A stretch of 33,016 bases of DNA from Nocardia uniformis NBRC 13702 (lineage in GTDB: Bacteria > Actinomycetota > Actinomycetes > Mycobacteriales > Mycobacteriaceae): contig NZ_BDCE01000124.1 in NCBI RefSeq assembly GCF_001613345.1, forward strand, positions 1 through 33,016, given 5' to 3'. Position numbers and translations under genes: made by a program. This document shows, piece after piece, positions 8,060 through 16,411 of this stretch (its first letter is position 1; every line of letters begins with the position of its first letter). The notes under the pieces were generated by a model. It did not search any database and was not told where the DNA came from. It saw only the letters and a list, made by a program, of their open reading frames with translations.

Positions 8060-9700
8060 ATGCATATCGGAATCATCGGCGCGGGCGCTGCCGGAGTCGC
8101 ACTATTGGACGCGCTCGCCGCGACGGGCGGGGCACCGGGAGCCGTCACGGTTTTCGACGGCTCGCCCGCACTGTGGCGGGGTCGGCCGTACCAGCCGGAT
8201 CTGGAGGCGGTGCGGGTGAACGCGCCACCCATGATCATGTCGATTCGGGCGGGCGATCCGACGCACTATCAGCGGTGGTTGGGCGAACAGCCGGACGTCG
8301 CGGGCTATCTCGACGAGGCGATGGGGCAGACGCTGGTGCCGCGCGGACGGTATGGGAAGTATCTGGAGGACACCGCGCGGGCGGCCATCGACGAATTGCG
8401 CAGGGCCGGTTGGCGGGTGAGCGTGGTCAATGCGCGGGTCAGTGGGTTCTCGCGCGACGTGGGGGTGGTGCCACACCTCGAGGATGGGGGTCGCGCGCCG
8501 GTCGAGCGGGCGCAGTTACATGCGGAGGACGGCGGCCAGCTGCGAGTCGGCCGGACGGTACCGCACGCCGGTGACGGGAGCCACGCGCCGGTCGAGCGGG
8601 CGCAATTACATGCGGAGGACGGTGGGCACCTGCTAGTACGCCGGGCGGTATTGCACACCGATGATGGGCGGCGCGTGCCGGTGGATCGGGCGGTGCTGGC
8701 TGTCGGAAACGGCCGCCCGCGTGACCATTACGGGCTGACCGGAGCCTCCGGCTATGTGAACGAGCCGTATCCGCTCGCCAGCAAGCTGCCAGAGGTCGCG
8801 GCGGATGCTCATGTGGCGGTGATCGGGAGCGGGTTGACGGCCGTCGATATCGCGGCCGGACTCGCGGCACGCGGGCATATCGGGCCGATCAGTTTCCTGT
8901 CCCGCAGCGGGACACTGCCATTCGTGCAGAAGCGGCCGGTGCGGCTCGAACCGCGCTACCTCACGCCGGAGCGGGTACTGCGGGTGGTGCGGGAATCCGG
9001 CGGACTCTCCTTCGAGGATCTGGTCGCGCTCATGCGCGCCGAACTCACCTATCTCGGACAGGATTTCGACTCCTTCGCCGCCGAGATCCTGACCACCGAG
9101 ACCGAGCCGCCCATCGACCGGCTGCGACGGCAGCTGGCGGACGTCGATACGCCGCATCATGGTTTGCGCTTGCTCGCCATGGCCATTCGCGCCATCGGGC
9201 CGCTGGCCTGGCCACTGCTGAACGAGTCCGATCGGACCGGATTGCGCGGACGGCACTTCCGCACCATCAATAGTCTCAGCTCACCGATGGTGCCGCACAA
9301 CGCGAAAATCATGCTGCGCCTGCTGGATTCGGGCCAGCTGCGGCTGCGACCCGGTGTGACGAAGATCGAGGCCCGACCCGGCGGCGGATTCACCGTTGTC
9401 GATGAGACCGCATGGGACGTCGACGCGGTCGTCAATGCCGTCAACCCGCCCGCCTACACGACGCCGAGCGAAACCGAGCCGCTGGTGAGCGCCCTGCTGC
9501 AGGCGGGCGCCGCCGAATTCCACCCGGCGGGAGGACTTTCCGCCGACCCCGCCACCCGACAGCTACTGGTCGGCGGCAAACCCGACCCGACCTGGCATGT
9601 CGTCGGTAATCTGGCCGCCGACTCGATGTTCATCGCCACCAACCCGCCCGGTCTGGCGGGCGAGGTCGCACGACTGGCCCGAACACTCGTCGGCGGCTGA
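8060..9700 (+). CDS. FAD/NAD(P)-binding protein (NAD_binding_9 type)
   Basis: A 546-aa cytoplasmic flavoprotein of unknown substrate. The N-terminal Rossmann motif GIIGAGAAGVALL starts at residue 3, and GRPYQPDLEAVRVNAPP is typical of the FAD-NAD(P)-binding family (Pfam NAD_binding_9). A second nucleotide-binding motif, VIGSGLTAVDIAAGLAARG, begins near residue 254. The ATG at 8060 has GGAAGGA about 8 nt upstream. Oddly, residues about 135-219 are built of roughly five 15-aa repeats of the pattern VxRAxLHxxDG, leading into the usual LAVGNG strand. Homologues normally have one such hairpin. Being divergent from the LuxR regulator suggests inducible expression. An oxidoreductase role is likely; the reaction cannot be inferred. 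Confidence 0.85.
   Translation: MHIGIIGAGAAGVALLDALAATGGAPGAVTVFDGSPALWRGRPYQPDLEAVRVNAPPMIMSIRAGDPTHYQRWLGEQPDVAGYLDEAMGQTLVPRGRYGKYLEDTARAAIDELRRAGWRVSVVNARVSGFSRDVGVVPHLEDGGRAPVERAQLHAEDGGQLRVGRTVPHAGDGSHAPVERAQLHAEDGGHLLVRRAVLHTDDGRRVPVDRAVLAVGNGRPRDHYGLTGASGYVNEPYPLASKLPEVAADAHVAVIGSGLTAVDIAAGLAARGHIGPISFLSRSGTLPFVQKRPVRLEPRYLTPERVLRVVRESGGLSFEDLVALMRAELTYLGQDFDSFAAEILTTETEPPIDRLRRQLADVDTPHHGLRLLAMAIRAIGPLAWPLLNESDRTGLRGRHFRTINSLSSPMVPHNAKIMLRLLDSGQLRLRPGVTKIEARPGGGFTVVDETAWDVDAVVNAVNPPAYTTPSETEPLVSALLQAGAAEFHPAGGLSADPATRQLLVGGKPDPTWHVVGNLAADSMFIATNPPGLAGEVARLARTLVGG
8492..8671 (+). repeat. In-frame 90-bp tandem duplication (45-bp sub-repeats)
   Basis: Units 8492-8581 and 8582-8671 encode 30 aa each. 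Both begin APVERAQLHAEDGG with nearly identical DNA. Each splits into two 15-aa sub-repeats, and partial sub-repeats flank the block (8462-8491 and 8672-8710). The length is a multiple of three, so the reading frame is kept. Confidence 0.85.
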
Positions 9701-9773
9701 GGCTCGGGCACGACAGCAGCGAGCGCTGCCTTGTTCGCCCGGCGAGCTCTCCCCTGCGGACCTGCCAGCATTC

Positions 9774-9913
9774 CCTGTCATCGCGGCGTGCACCTCGTCG
9801 TCCCGGCGTGCACCCCGTCATCCGGCAACACTCCCCGCCGGCCCGGCGTGTTTGTGGCCGGGATCCGCTACTACTCGGCGGCGGATTCCGGCCACATGCA
9901 CGCCGGAATGACG
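9774..9913. repeat. REP-like nested palindromic element, copy B with partial copies
   Basis: The core has arms 9842-9868 and 9881-9913 (CCCGGCGTGTTTGTGGCCGG against the reverse complement of CCGGCCACATGCACGCCGG). Just upstream, 9774-9832 holds three clipped beginnings of the same arm (TCATCGCGGCGTGCACC, CGTCGTCCCGGCGTGCACC, CGTCATCCGGC), as if the element had stuttered. It lies between the convergent FAD-protein and lipoprotein genes. Confidence 0.65.
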
Positions 9914-10016
9914 AAGGCGGCCGGGCACGCCGTGACCTCGACCCAACTTGACGGCCCGCCGCGCGAACTGGCGGCGGGAACCTGTCGACGATCGCCGCCA
10001 CCGGTTCCCCTGCGTG

Positions 10017-10035
10017 GGTCAGCAGGCGGGGAAGT
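10017..10035. repeat. 19-bp direct repeat, outer copy
   Basis: GGTCAGCAGGCGGGGAAGT is identical to 10193-10211. The second copy is the last codons and stop of the lipoprotein gene read in reverse. The two copies bracket REP copy C. The rest of 9914-10194 holds nothing else recognised. Confidence 0.6.
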
Positions 10036-10077
10036 GCGGCAACCTCCTCCGACATCGCGAAGTCGGCCAACCCTTCC

Positions 10078-10151
10078 CGTCATCCCGGCGTGCTTGTGGC
10101 CGGGATCCACTACTCATCGCGGTGGACCAGCCGAAGCACGCCGGAGTGATG
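10078..10151. repeat. REP-like nested palindromic element, copy C
   Basis: Left arm 10078-10110 begins CGTCATCCCGGCGTGCTTG and folds on itself through CCCGGC...GGCCGGG. Right arm 10122-10151 is its diverged inverse (GAAGCACGCCGGAGTGATG). It lies 44 bp beyond the end of the lipoprotein gene. Confidence 0.7.
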
Positions 10152-10194
10152 AAGGCAACCGGCCGACATCGTGACGTGAGCTCAGGCGACCAGG

Positions 10195-11016
10195 TCAGCA
10201 GGCGGGGAAGTACTGTTCGAGGTTTTCGGGGACGCCGTCGGATCGGGCTGTGCTCCAGCAGGTGTCGTGGGGGAAGCGGACGTAGGTGGTCCACGGTGTG
10301 TCGTAGGTGCGGTGGACGATGCGTTGGTTGTCGCCGGGGGAATCCCAGCGGATGACCGCCCAGAAACCGTCGCATTCGGCGACCGTGGGGGTGGCGTCTT
10401 CCAGATAGGGCTCTACGGCCAGGTCGCGGACTATGGTCTGCGCTGCGCAGATCGGGTCGGGGGCCGGGTCCTGGAATCGCAAGCTGCCGTAGACCGTTTG
10501 GCCGACGGTGGTGACGAACAGGGTGTGCAGGCCCTCCGGGACCGGGTTGGTGCCGGGCGGTGCGTTCATACCGAGGCGGTAGCAGCCGACCGGTACCGCG
10601 AAGACGGCTTGGCCATCGGCGTCGGTGGTGTCGTCCCAGCGGTACACCTCGGGGGTGCCCTCCGGCAGATCGTTCGAGGCGGGATCGCACGGCTGGTACA
10701 GGCGCAGATTGACCGGGACATACGGGATAGCGGTGCCCTGCAGGGACACGGTTCGAATAATGGCGGTGCTACTGCCCTGTGGTGATCCGGGTTGGTCGTT
10801 CGGCGGCACCGGCGTCGTGACGCCGGGTGCGGTCGGCGCGTTCACCTGCGGGACGCGGGGCCCGGGTGCGTTCGGAGTCACCGCGCCCGCCGGGGACTGC
10901 GATGACGTGGTGAGTCCCGAGGTGGCCTGCGGTGGCGCGTCGTCCATACCGCAGGCCGTCGCGACCACCAACGCGCCGATCATGAGCACCGCCGGTAGAA
11001 ATCTCCGATGACCCAT
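10195..11016 (-). CDS. Secreted lipoprotein of unknown function, prealbumin-like fold likely
   Basis: A 273-aa protein with a lipoprotein signal peptide: MGHRR, a hydrophobic stretch (FLPAVLMIGALVV) and the lipobox ATAC, so the mature protein should be anchored to the outer face of the membrane at that cysteine. A Pro/Thr/Ser/Gln-rich linker of about 60 residues follows. The C-terminal 180 residues resemble a carboxypeptidase-regulatory or SpaA-type beta sandwich (TAIPYVPVNLRLY ... TTDADGQAVFAVPVGCYRLG). They contain six cysteines, possibly paired. The ATG at 11016 has GGAGG about 9 nt upstream. It follows the glycosidase gene by 89 bp in the same direction, so it may belong to that operon. 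No enzymatic motif was recognised. Confidence 0.8.
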   Translation of the reverse strand: MGHRRFLPAVLMIGALVVATACGMDDAPPQATSGLTTSSQSPAGAVTPNAPGPRVPQVNAPTAPGVTTPVPPNDQPGSPQGSSTAIIRTVSLQGTAIPYVPVNLRLYQPCDPASNDLPEGTPEVYRWDDTTDADGQAVFAVPVGCYRLGMNAPPGTNPVPEGLHTLFVTTVGQTVYGSLRFQDPAPDPICAAQTIVRDLAVEPYLEDATPTVAECDGFWAVIRWDSPGDNQRIVHRTYDTPWTTYVRFPHDTCWSTARSDGVPENLEQYFPAC

Positions 11017-11042
11017 TGCCGCCGCCCTCCGGTCACGCACAT

Positions 11043-11060
11043 CCGATATCCAGATATCGG
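11043..11060. promoter_or_regulatory. 18-bp inverted repeat upstream of the lipoprotein gene
   Basis: CCGATATC-CA-GATATCGG has perfect 8-bp arms. It lies 26 bp upstream of the lipoprotein start codon and 45 bp after the glycosidase stop. It may be an operator or an mRNA hairpin that sets the expression ratio of the two genes. Confidence 0.4.
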
Positions 11061-11105
11061 TTGCCGACCGGCAGGAATTACCACTGATCACCCCCATTTA
11101 CAGGG

Positions 11106-13205
11106 TCAGGGCTGGATCAATTCCCAGTCGCCGGGCAAGCCCTCCACTTTCACCGAGGTCCCTTCGGCTTCGATGGTCACCGTGGCCGATCCCAAGCGCA
11201 GATCCGCCAGCCGTACCCGCCCCGCGCGCTCGGGCAGTCGCGGCGTCACCGTCAGGGTGCGCTGCGGCACGTTCGGTGCCAGCCCGAGGAAGGAGCGCAT
11301 GAGCAGCAGCGGTGCGGCGCTGGCCCAGGCCTGCGGTGAACAGGACGTGGGATACGGTACGGGCGAACGGAATTCACGTCGAGCGAAACCGCAGAACAGC
11401 TCCGGCGGGCGGGCACCGAAGTCCCGAACCGCCTCCAGCAGACCACCGGCGAGGCGTTCGGCCAGCTCCCACGCACCGGGGATATGCCGGTAGCGCAGCA
11501 GCCCGGCGACCGCGATGGCCGTATCGTGCGGCCACACCGAACCATTGTGGTAGCCCATGGGATTGAAGCGCCCCATGGACGCCGACAGCGTGCGCAGCCC
11601 GAAACCACTGTCCATATCGGCGTTTCCGAGGTGCTCGATCAGGGTGGCGGCGCGCTCGTCGGCGACAATGCCGGTCCACAGGCAGTGCGCGACATTGCTG
11701 GTGAGCGCGTCGACCTGATTCTTGGCACCGTCGAGCGCGAGCGCGTACCAGCCGCGCTGCGGTATCCAGAACGCCTCGTCGAATCGGGTCTTCAACTCCT
11801 GTGCCGCCGCGCGCAGCCGGGCGGCCGTCGTGTCATCACCGTCTGCCTCGGCCAGGTCGGCGCGGCCCATGCGGGCGGCATAGACGTAACCCTGGACCTC
11901 GCACAGTGCGATCGGTGGGTCCGCCAGATGTCCGTCGGCGAAGCTGATCGAGTCCCAGCTGTCCTTCCACCCCTGATTGGCAAGGCCGCGATCGGTTTTG
12001 CGTTGATACTCGACGAATCCGTCGCTATCGGCATCGCCGTAGCGGTCGATCCAGGCCAGCGCGGCGTCGGCGGCGGGCAGCAGTTCCCGGATGGCGTCCG
12101 GATCGACGCCCCACCGCCAGCATTCGGCGAGCAGCATGACGAATAGCGGTGTCGCGTCGGCGGTGCCGAAATAGACGGAGCCGCCGAGGACCAGATCACC
12201 GCCCGGACCGTGCCGCATCTCGTGCATGATGCGCCCCGGTTCTTCCTCGGTGACCGGATCGTCCTGCACCCCTTGCAGTTTCGCCAGTTGGCGCAGGGTC
12301 CCCAGGGCGAGGTCGGAGTCCAGTAGCAAGGCCATCCACGAGGTGAGCAGGCTGTCGCGGCCGAACAGCGCCATGAACCACGGCGCGCCCGCGGCCACAT
12401 ACGCCGTCCCGTCGATCGGATCGTCCATGCGGAGCGCACCCAGATCGCTCTCGGTGCGCTGCAGTACGGCGGTCAGACCCGCACCGCTCGCGGTGAGACT
12501 GGTTGCCGTGGCCCGCCATTGGCGGATCTTGTTCGTCGGGCTGTCCTCGTCCTCGTGGGCGAGATTCATCGGCACGGCGCGGTGTTCGAGGATCGGCTGA
12601 CAATGCACCACGGTCTGCCAGCTACCGCGCCGGGGCACCACGATCCGCCAACTCATCGTGCCCGGCTGGACCACCGGATCGCCGGTGGCGGTCACGGTGA
12701 GCCCGCGGCCGGATTCCTGTCGATCGGTCAGATGCATGGCGCTGTCGGTGGTGCTGAGTTCACAGCCGCCACCGTTGACCCGCCCCTCCTTGACCGCGAA
12801 CAGATCCGCGAAATCGGAGTCGGCGGTGAGGGTGACGGTCATCGCGGTGTCCTCGTCGCCGAGATTGCGCACCACGATGGTCTCGCGCATACCGTCACCG
12901 ATCATGCGCTTGCGCAGCACCAGCACCGTGGCATCGGCGACGCCCGGATTCGGCGGCTTGCGCGCCACGAACCGGGCCCGGAACGCCTCCGGCATCATGA
13001 CCGAAAGCTGCTCCGGCGTGCGGCCGTCCAGCCGTAGTTCCCAGCGGGCGAGGACGCGGGCATCGCGGTAGAACAGTCCTTGCGCGGTGCCCGCGTGCAT
13101 ATCGCCGAGCGCATCCGACAGACAGAAGGTGCTCGCCTCGACCATGGTCACGATGCCGCCCCGGTCATCGGCTATCGGCGGCTGACCACCATTGAAAATG
13201 GTCAT
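11106..13205 (-). CDS. Amylo-alpha-1,6-glucosidase-like (glycogen debranching-type) protein
   Basis: A 699-aa protein with the N-terminal beta domain of bacterial debranching-enzyme-like proteins (about residues 15-215, GDMHAGTAQGLFYRDARVL) and a C-terminal (alpha/alpha)6 barrel. Barrel motifs are FGRDSLLTSWM, GWKDSWDSI, CEVQGYVYAARMG and MGYHNGSVWPHDTAI, and the charged residues in these are the probable catalytic acids. It should act on an alpha-glucan or a related glucosyl compound; the exact substrate is unknown. There is no signal peptide, so it is probably cytoplasmic. Its ATG overlaps the stop of the upstream glycosyltransferase gene (ATGA at 13202-13205), indicating translational coupling. 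This glycosyltransferase/debranching pairing recurs in actinobacteria. Confidence 0.88.
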   Translation of the reverse strand: MTIFNGGQPPIADDRGGIVTMVEASTFCLSDALGDMHAGTAQGLFYRDARVLARWELRLDGRTPEQLSVMMPEAFRARFVARKPPNPGVADATVLVLRKRMIGDGMRETIVVRNLGDEDTAMTVTLTADSDFADLFAVKEGRVNGGGCELSTTDSAMHLTDRQESGRGLTVTATGDPVVQPGTMSWRIVVPRRGSWQTVVHCQPILEHRAVPMNLAHEDEDSPTNKIRQWRATATSLTASGAGLTAVLQRTESDLGALRMDDPIDGTAYVAAGAPWFMALFGRDSLLTSWMALLLDSDLALGTLRQLAKLQGVQDDPVTEEEPGRIMHEMRHGPGGDLVLGGSVYFGTADATPLFVMLLAECWRWGVDPDAIRELLPAADAALAWIDRYGDADSDGFVEYQRKTDRGLANQGWKDSWDSISFADGHLADPPIALCEVQGYVYAARMGRADLAEADGDDTTAARLRAAAQELKTRFDEAFWIPQRGWYALALDGAKNQVDALTSNVAHCLWTGIVADERAATLIEHLGNADMDSGFGLRTLSASMGRFNPMGYHNGSVWPHDTAIAVAGLLRYRHIPGAWELAERLAGGLLEAVRDFGARPPELFCGFARREFRSPVPYPTSCSPQAWASAAPLLLMRSFLGLAPNVPQRTLTVTPRLPERAGRVRLADLRLGSATVTIEAEGTSVKVEGLPGDWELIQP

Positions 13206-14470
13206 GGCCGACTGGTGACCATCTCGTCGGGTCGACCGGCGACCAGCTCATCGGTCTCGCTGAGTACCGCCGGTACCACGATGCGGTGCGCGGCCGGTGC
13301 CGAAAGCCGTTCGGCGTTGATGGATACGGCCCGCCGATACGCCGCCTCGTAGCCGCTCGCGAGACGGTCGGCCGCGAACAACTCCTCGACCCGCTTGCGG
13401 CAGGCGTAGGGGTCGATTTCGTCGAGCCGTGCGAGGGCCTCGGGCAATTCGGCGGGATCATCGCAGATCCAGCCGGTGACGCCGTGTTCGACGACCTCGG
13501 CGACGGCGCCGCCGCGCAGTGCGACCACCGGCGTACCGCAGACCATCGCCTCGATCATGACGATGCCGAAGGGCTCTTCCCATCGAATCGGGAACAGCAG
13601 GCAGCGCGCACCCGCCAGCAGGTGCCGCTTGGCGGCGGCATCGGCCTCGCCGAACACATCGTCGGAGTCGGTGAGCAGTGGTCGGACGCTCTGCTCGAAG
13701 TACGCCTTCTCCGGGGGCTCGTTGCACTTGCCCGCCAGAATCAGGCGCAGACCGGCGGCGTGCGCGGCTTCGAGGGCGAGGTCCGGGCCCTTGTACGGCG
13801 CGTACCGGCCCAGAAACAGCGCGTAGTCCAGCTTCTCGGTACGAAACGGCCACTCATCCGGGCAAATCGCATTATGTACCCGGCTGATCCAATTCAGATC
13901 GGGGGCCAATTCGCGCTGTCGATCGCTGATCGCGACAAGTTGCACACTCTGGTCAAATGACCTGTAGTACTCGTGCATATCGGGATCAACCGGACCATGC
14001 ACCGTGACGACCGTGGGAATTCCCATCATTCGGTACGCCGCGGCATTGGCCGGACCCGCGAATGTGTGGTCGTGCACGATATCGATGGGCTCCTGCGCGT
14101 GCAATTCCTCGACGACGCGCATTGCCTTCATCGTGTTGACGATCTCGGGGTATGGCTCACCGAGACGATGGGTGAGCAGCTCGTCCCACACTCGGACGAA
14201 CCGCGCCTTGGTACCCGCTCGACCTGCACCGAGCAGAGTCACCCGGTGTCCACGCTCGACCAGTTCATCGGCCAGGGTGGCGACGATCGCCTCCACGCCG
14301 CCGTAACCGGCGGGCGGGATATCGAAATATGGAGGAGCCACCATCACTATATTCAAGGGCCGTTCGGTCGCGTTACCCGAGCGGGACGAACGCAAAGCAT
14401 AAGAGCGAGGAATAAAATCGAAAACCGTAGCGGAATATTCCTCTTCGGATTCGGGCCCTTCGAAACTCAT
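13202..14470 (-). CDS. Family 4 glycosyltransferase
   Basis: A 422-aa GT-B glycosyltransferase. The N-terminal donor-loop region has PPAGYGGVEAIVATLADEL, the inter-domain part ISRVHNAICPDEWPF, and the C-terminal domain LFLGRYAPYKGPDLALEAA and the EX7E-type EEPFGIVMIEAMVCGTPVV. It is cytoplasmic or peripheral at the membrane, using a nucleotide sugar; donor and acceptor cannot be read from sequence. The ATG at 14470 (MSFEGPE) has GAGGAGG 6 nt upstream and is preferred over in-frame starts at 14485 and 14518. About 40 poorly conserved N-terminal residues precede the fold. It is the first gene of a glycosyltransferase-glycosidase-lipoprotein run, with an AT-richer stretch upstream (14480-14515) that may be the promoter. 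Confidence 0.9.
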   Translation of the reverse strand: MSFEGPESEEEYSATVFDFIPRSYALRSSRSGNATERPLNIVMVAPPYFDIPPAGYGGVEAIVATLADELVERGHRVTLLGAGRAGTKARFVRVWDELLTHRLGEPYPEIVNTMKAMRVVEELHAQEPIDIVHDHTFAGPANAAAYRMMGIPTVVTVHGPVDPDMHEYYRSFDQSVQLVAISDRQRELAPDLNWISRVHNAICPDEWPFRTEKLDYALFLGRYAPYKGPDLALEAAHAAGLRLILAGKCNEPPEKAYFEQSVRPLLTDSDDVFGEADAAAKRHLLAGARCLLFPIRWEEPFGIVMIEAMVCGTPVVALRGGAVAEVVEHGVTGWICDDPAELPEALARLDEIDPYACRKRVEELFAADRLASGYEAAYRRAVSINAERLSAPAAHRIVVPAVLSETDELVAGRPDEMVTSRP

Positions 14471-14585
14471 TCCATGCCTCCTCATTGAGGTGAATGATAT
14501 CGAATAGCTACTTTCCACCGTTGCAGGGTCTTCAAACCTCGACGAGGTCAGCGGCCCACAGCCCTGCTATTTACAACCGCGATCT

Positions 14586-15521
14586 TCAGAGATTTGCGGG
14601 CCGTACCACCATAACCGATGCGGCACGTTTGCCGCTTTCCTGTACCAGTGCGATGGCGTGACCGGCCGGATCGACGGCCGCGTAGACGCCCTGGACACCA
14701 ATGGGTTCGAGCCAGCGGCCGTTGCGCAGATCCGCGGCCTGCTTCTCGTCCACCTCGCGGATCGGGAAGGCGGTGCGGGCCGCCTCGTCGATATCCAGGC
14801 TCAGCAGCGGCTCCTCCGCCTCGGCCGATACGGTCAGCTGATCCAGGGTGCGGGCGTGTTCCAGGGTGAAGGGGCCGACCCGGGTGCGCCGCAGTGCGGT
14901 GAGATGTCCACCCACACCGAGCTTTTCGCCGAGGTCACGGGCCAGGGCGCGAATGTAGGTGCCGGAGGAGCATTCCACCTCCACATCCAGGTCCACGAAT
15001 TGTCCACCGTCACTGTCGATATTGCGACGTTCGAGAATATCGAAACGGCTGACCGTGACCGGGCGGGCGGCCAGCCGCACATCCTCACCGGCGCGGGCGC
15101 GGGCGTAGGCGCGCTCACCATTGACCTTGATGGCGCTGACGGTGGCCGGTACCTGCTGGATATCGCCGGTCAATTCGGCTACGCCGGAAGCGATATCGGC
15201 ATCGGTGACATGTCCGGCGGGGGTGGTGGCGGTGACCTCGCCCTCGGCATCGTCGGTAATGGTGGACTGGCCGAGGCGAATGGTCGCCGTATACGCCTTG
15301 GTGGTGAGGGTCAGCAGACCGAGCATTTTGGTGGCCCGCTCGATACCGAGCACCAGCACACCGGTCGCCATCGGGTCCAGGGTGCCCGCGTGCCCGACCT
15401 TCTTGGTGCGCAGCAGCCGCCGGGATTTGGCGACCACATCGTGGCTGGTCCAACCGCCGTCCTTATCGACGATCAACAGACCGCCGAGCGCGTCCACCAC
15501 GGGAGTTCGCTTCTCGCCCAT
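14586..15521 (-). CDS. truB: tRNA pseudouridine(55) synthase
   Basis: A 311-aa enzyme making pseudouridine 55 in the T-loop of tRNAs. The catalytic aspartate is D49 in HAGTLDPMATGVL. Other family motifs are GGLLIVDKDGGWTSHDVV at the N-terminus, KAYTATIRLG, QVPATVSAIKVNGERAYARAR and the TYIRALARDLGE segment. The C-terminal region is the actinobacterial TruB extension. The ATG at 15521 has GAGGG nearby. It lies 80 bp after pptT in the same orientation, as Rv2793c follows Rv2794c. Confidence 0.96.
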   Translation of the reverse strand: MGEKRTPVVDALGGLLIVDKDGGWTSHDVVAKSRRLLRTKKVGHAGTLDPMATGVLVLGIERATKMLGLLTLTTKAYTATIRLGQSTITDDAEGEVTATTPAGHVTDADIASGVAELTGDIQQVPATVSAIKVNGERAYARARAGEDVRLAARPVTVSRFDILERRNIDSDGGQFVDLDVEVECSSGTYIRALARDLGEKLGVGGHLTALRRTRVGPFTLEHARTLDQLTVSAEAEEPLLSLDIDEAARTAFPIREVDEKQAADLRNGRWLEPIGVQGVYAAVDPAGHAIALVQESGKRAASVMVVRPANL

Positions 15522-15601
15522 AAGCCCTCAGCCCTCCGCTGTCATTTGCGGGACACCCGCACCCGGTCGGCCCCGATGAGCCGCTGTGCGATTGTCGCTC
15601 A

Positions 15602-16276
15602 TCAGCCCTCCACGATCGCGGTCAGAATGAGGCCGTCGGCAATGAGCCAGCGGCCGTCGAAGGTGCGCAGTGGCGCACCGCCGTCGGTGGTGTGCCCGGG
15701 TATCAGCAGGTCGCTGTGGAAGGTGCCCGCGCCGCCGTCGGTGCCTTCCGCGTCGACGGTGAAGGTGATGTGGGCGTCCTCGAAACCGAGCCAGCGCGCG
15801 GTCAGCGGATACCACGCCTTGTAGGTGGCCTCCTTGGCGCAGAACAGCAGTCGGTCCAGATGCAGTTCGGTACCCGGCAACGCGGCGGACAGCCACTCGC
15901 GCTCGACGGGCAGGCTCACCGAGTCGAGAACGCCGTCGGGCAGCGACGCGTGCGGTTCGGCGTCGATACCGACGGACCGGAAACGCAGTCGGTGCGCGAG
16001 CGCCGCCGCGCGATAGCCGTCGCAGTGGGTGAGGCTGCCGACCACGCCGCGCGGCCACACCGGTGCGCCCATCTCGCCCTTGCCGATGGCGACCGCGGGC
16101 TCACCGAGCTGGGTCAGGGCCTCGCGCGCGCAGTGCCGGGCGCCGATGAAATCGCGGCGGCGCTTCTCCACCGCCTTGGCGATGAGATGCTCCTCGCCCG
16201 GATGAGCCTTCAGATCCGGCGGATAGGCGCGCAACTCGGCGGCGGCGACCCCGGAGGGCAGGATGGTGTCGATCAA
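15602..16276 (-). CDS. pptT: 4'-phosphopantetheinyl transferase (PptT/Npt type)
   Basis: A 224-aa Sfp/EntD-type transferase that moves phosphopantetheine from CoA to a serine of carrier proteins. Motifs are RRRDFIGARHCAREAL, the PWPRGVVGSLTHC-like substrate segment, the Mg-binding GIDAEPH and the catalytic FCAKEATYKAW. The sequence is close to Nocardia iowensis Npt, known to activate carboxylic acid reductase, and to M. tuberculosis PptT, which activates mycolate and siderophore enzymes. The start is a TTG at 16276 (MIDTILPSG by homology); no ATG or GTG is in frame upstream before a TAG. The pptH gene lies 135 bp upstream in the same direction. CAR in this same window is a likely client. Confidence 0.95.
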   Translation of the reverse strand: MIDTILPSGVAAAELRAYPPDLKAHPGEEHLIAKAVEKRRRDFIGARHCAREALTQLGEPAVAIGKGEMGAPVWPRGVVGSLTHCDGYRAAALAHRLRFRSVGIDAEPHASLPDGVLDSVSLPVEREWLSAALPGTELHLDRLLFCAKEATYKAWYPLTARWLGFEDAHITFTVDAEGTDGGAGTFHSDLLIPGHTTDGGAPLRTFDGRWLIADGLILTAIVEG

Positions 16277-16411
16277 GCGCGCCGACTCCGTCGTCGCGTC
16301 TGCCTGCTGCTCGATGACCGCCTCCTGCTCAACCCGATTCGTGCCGTATCGAGCCTAACGCGACCGGTGGAACGGGATTCAACCGCCGCCGCTCCAGGCG
16401 GCGCCGACGCG

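Noticed and set aside
7901..8065. Longer N-terminus for the LuxR-family protein
   Set aside because: It would run through the 14-bp palindrome and overlap the start of the divergent FAD gene; the residues are Pro/Gly-rich and unlike a folded domain.
9630..10070. Minus-strand ORF of 146 aa after the FAD-protein gene
   Set aside because: It overlaps the 3' end of the FAD gene and is mostly translated REP element (Arg/Pro/Ser-rich); no start signal.
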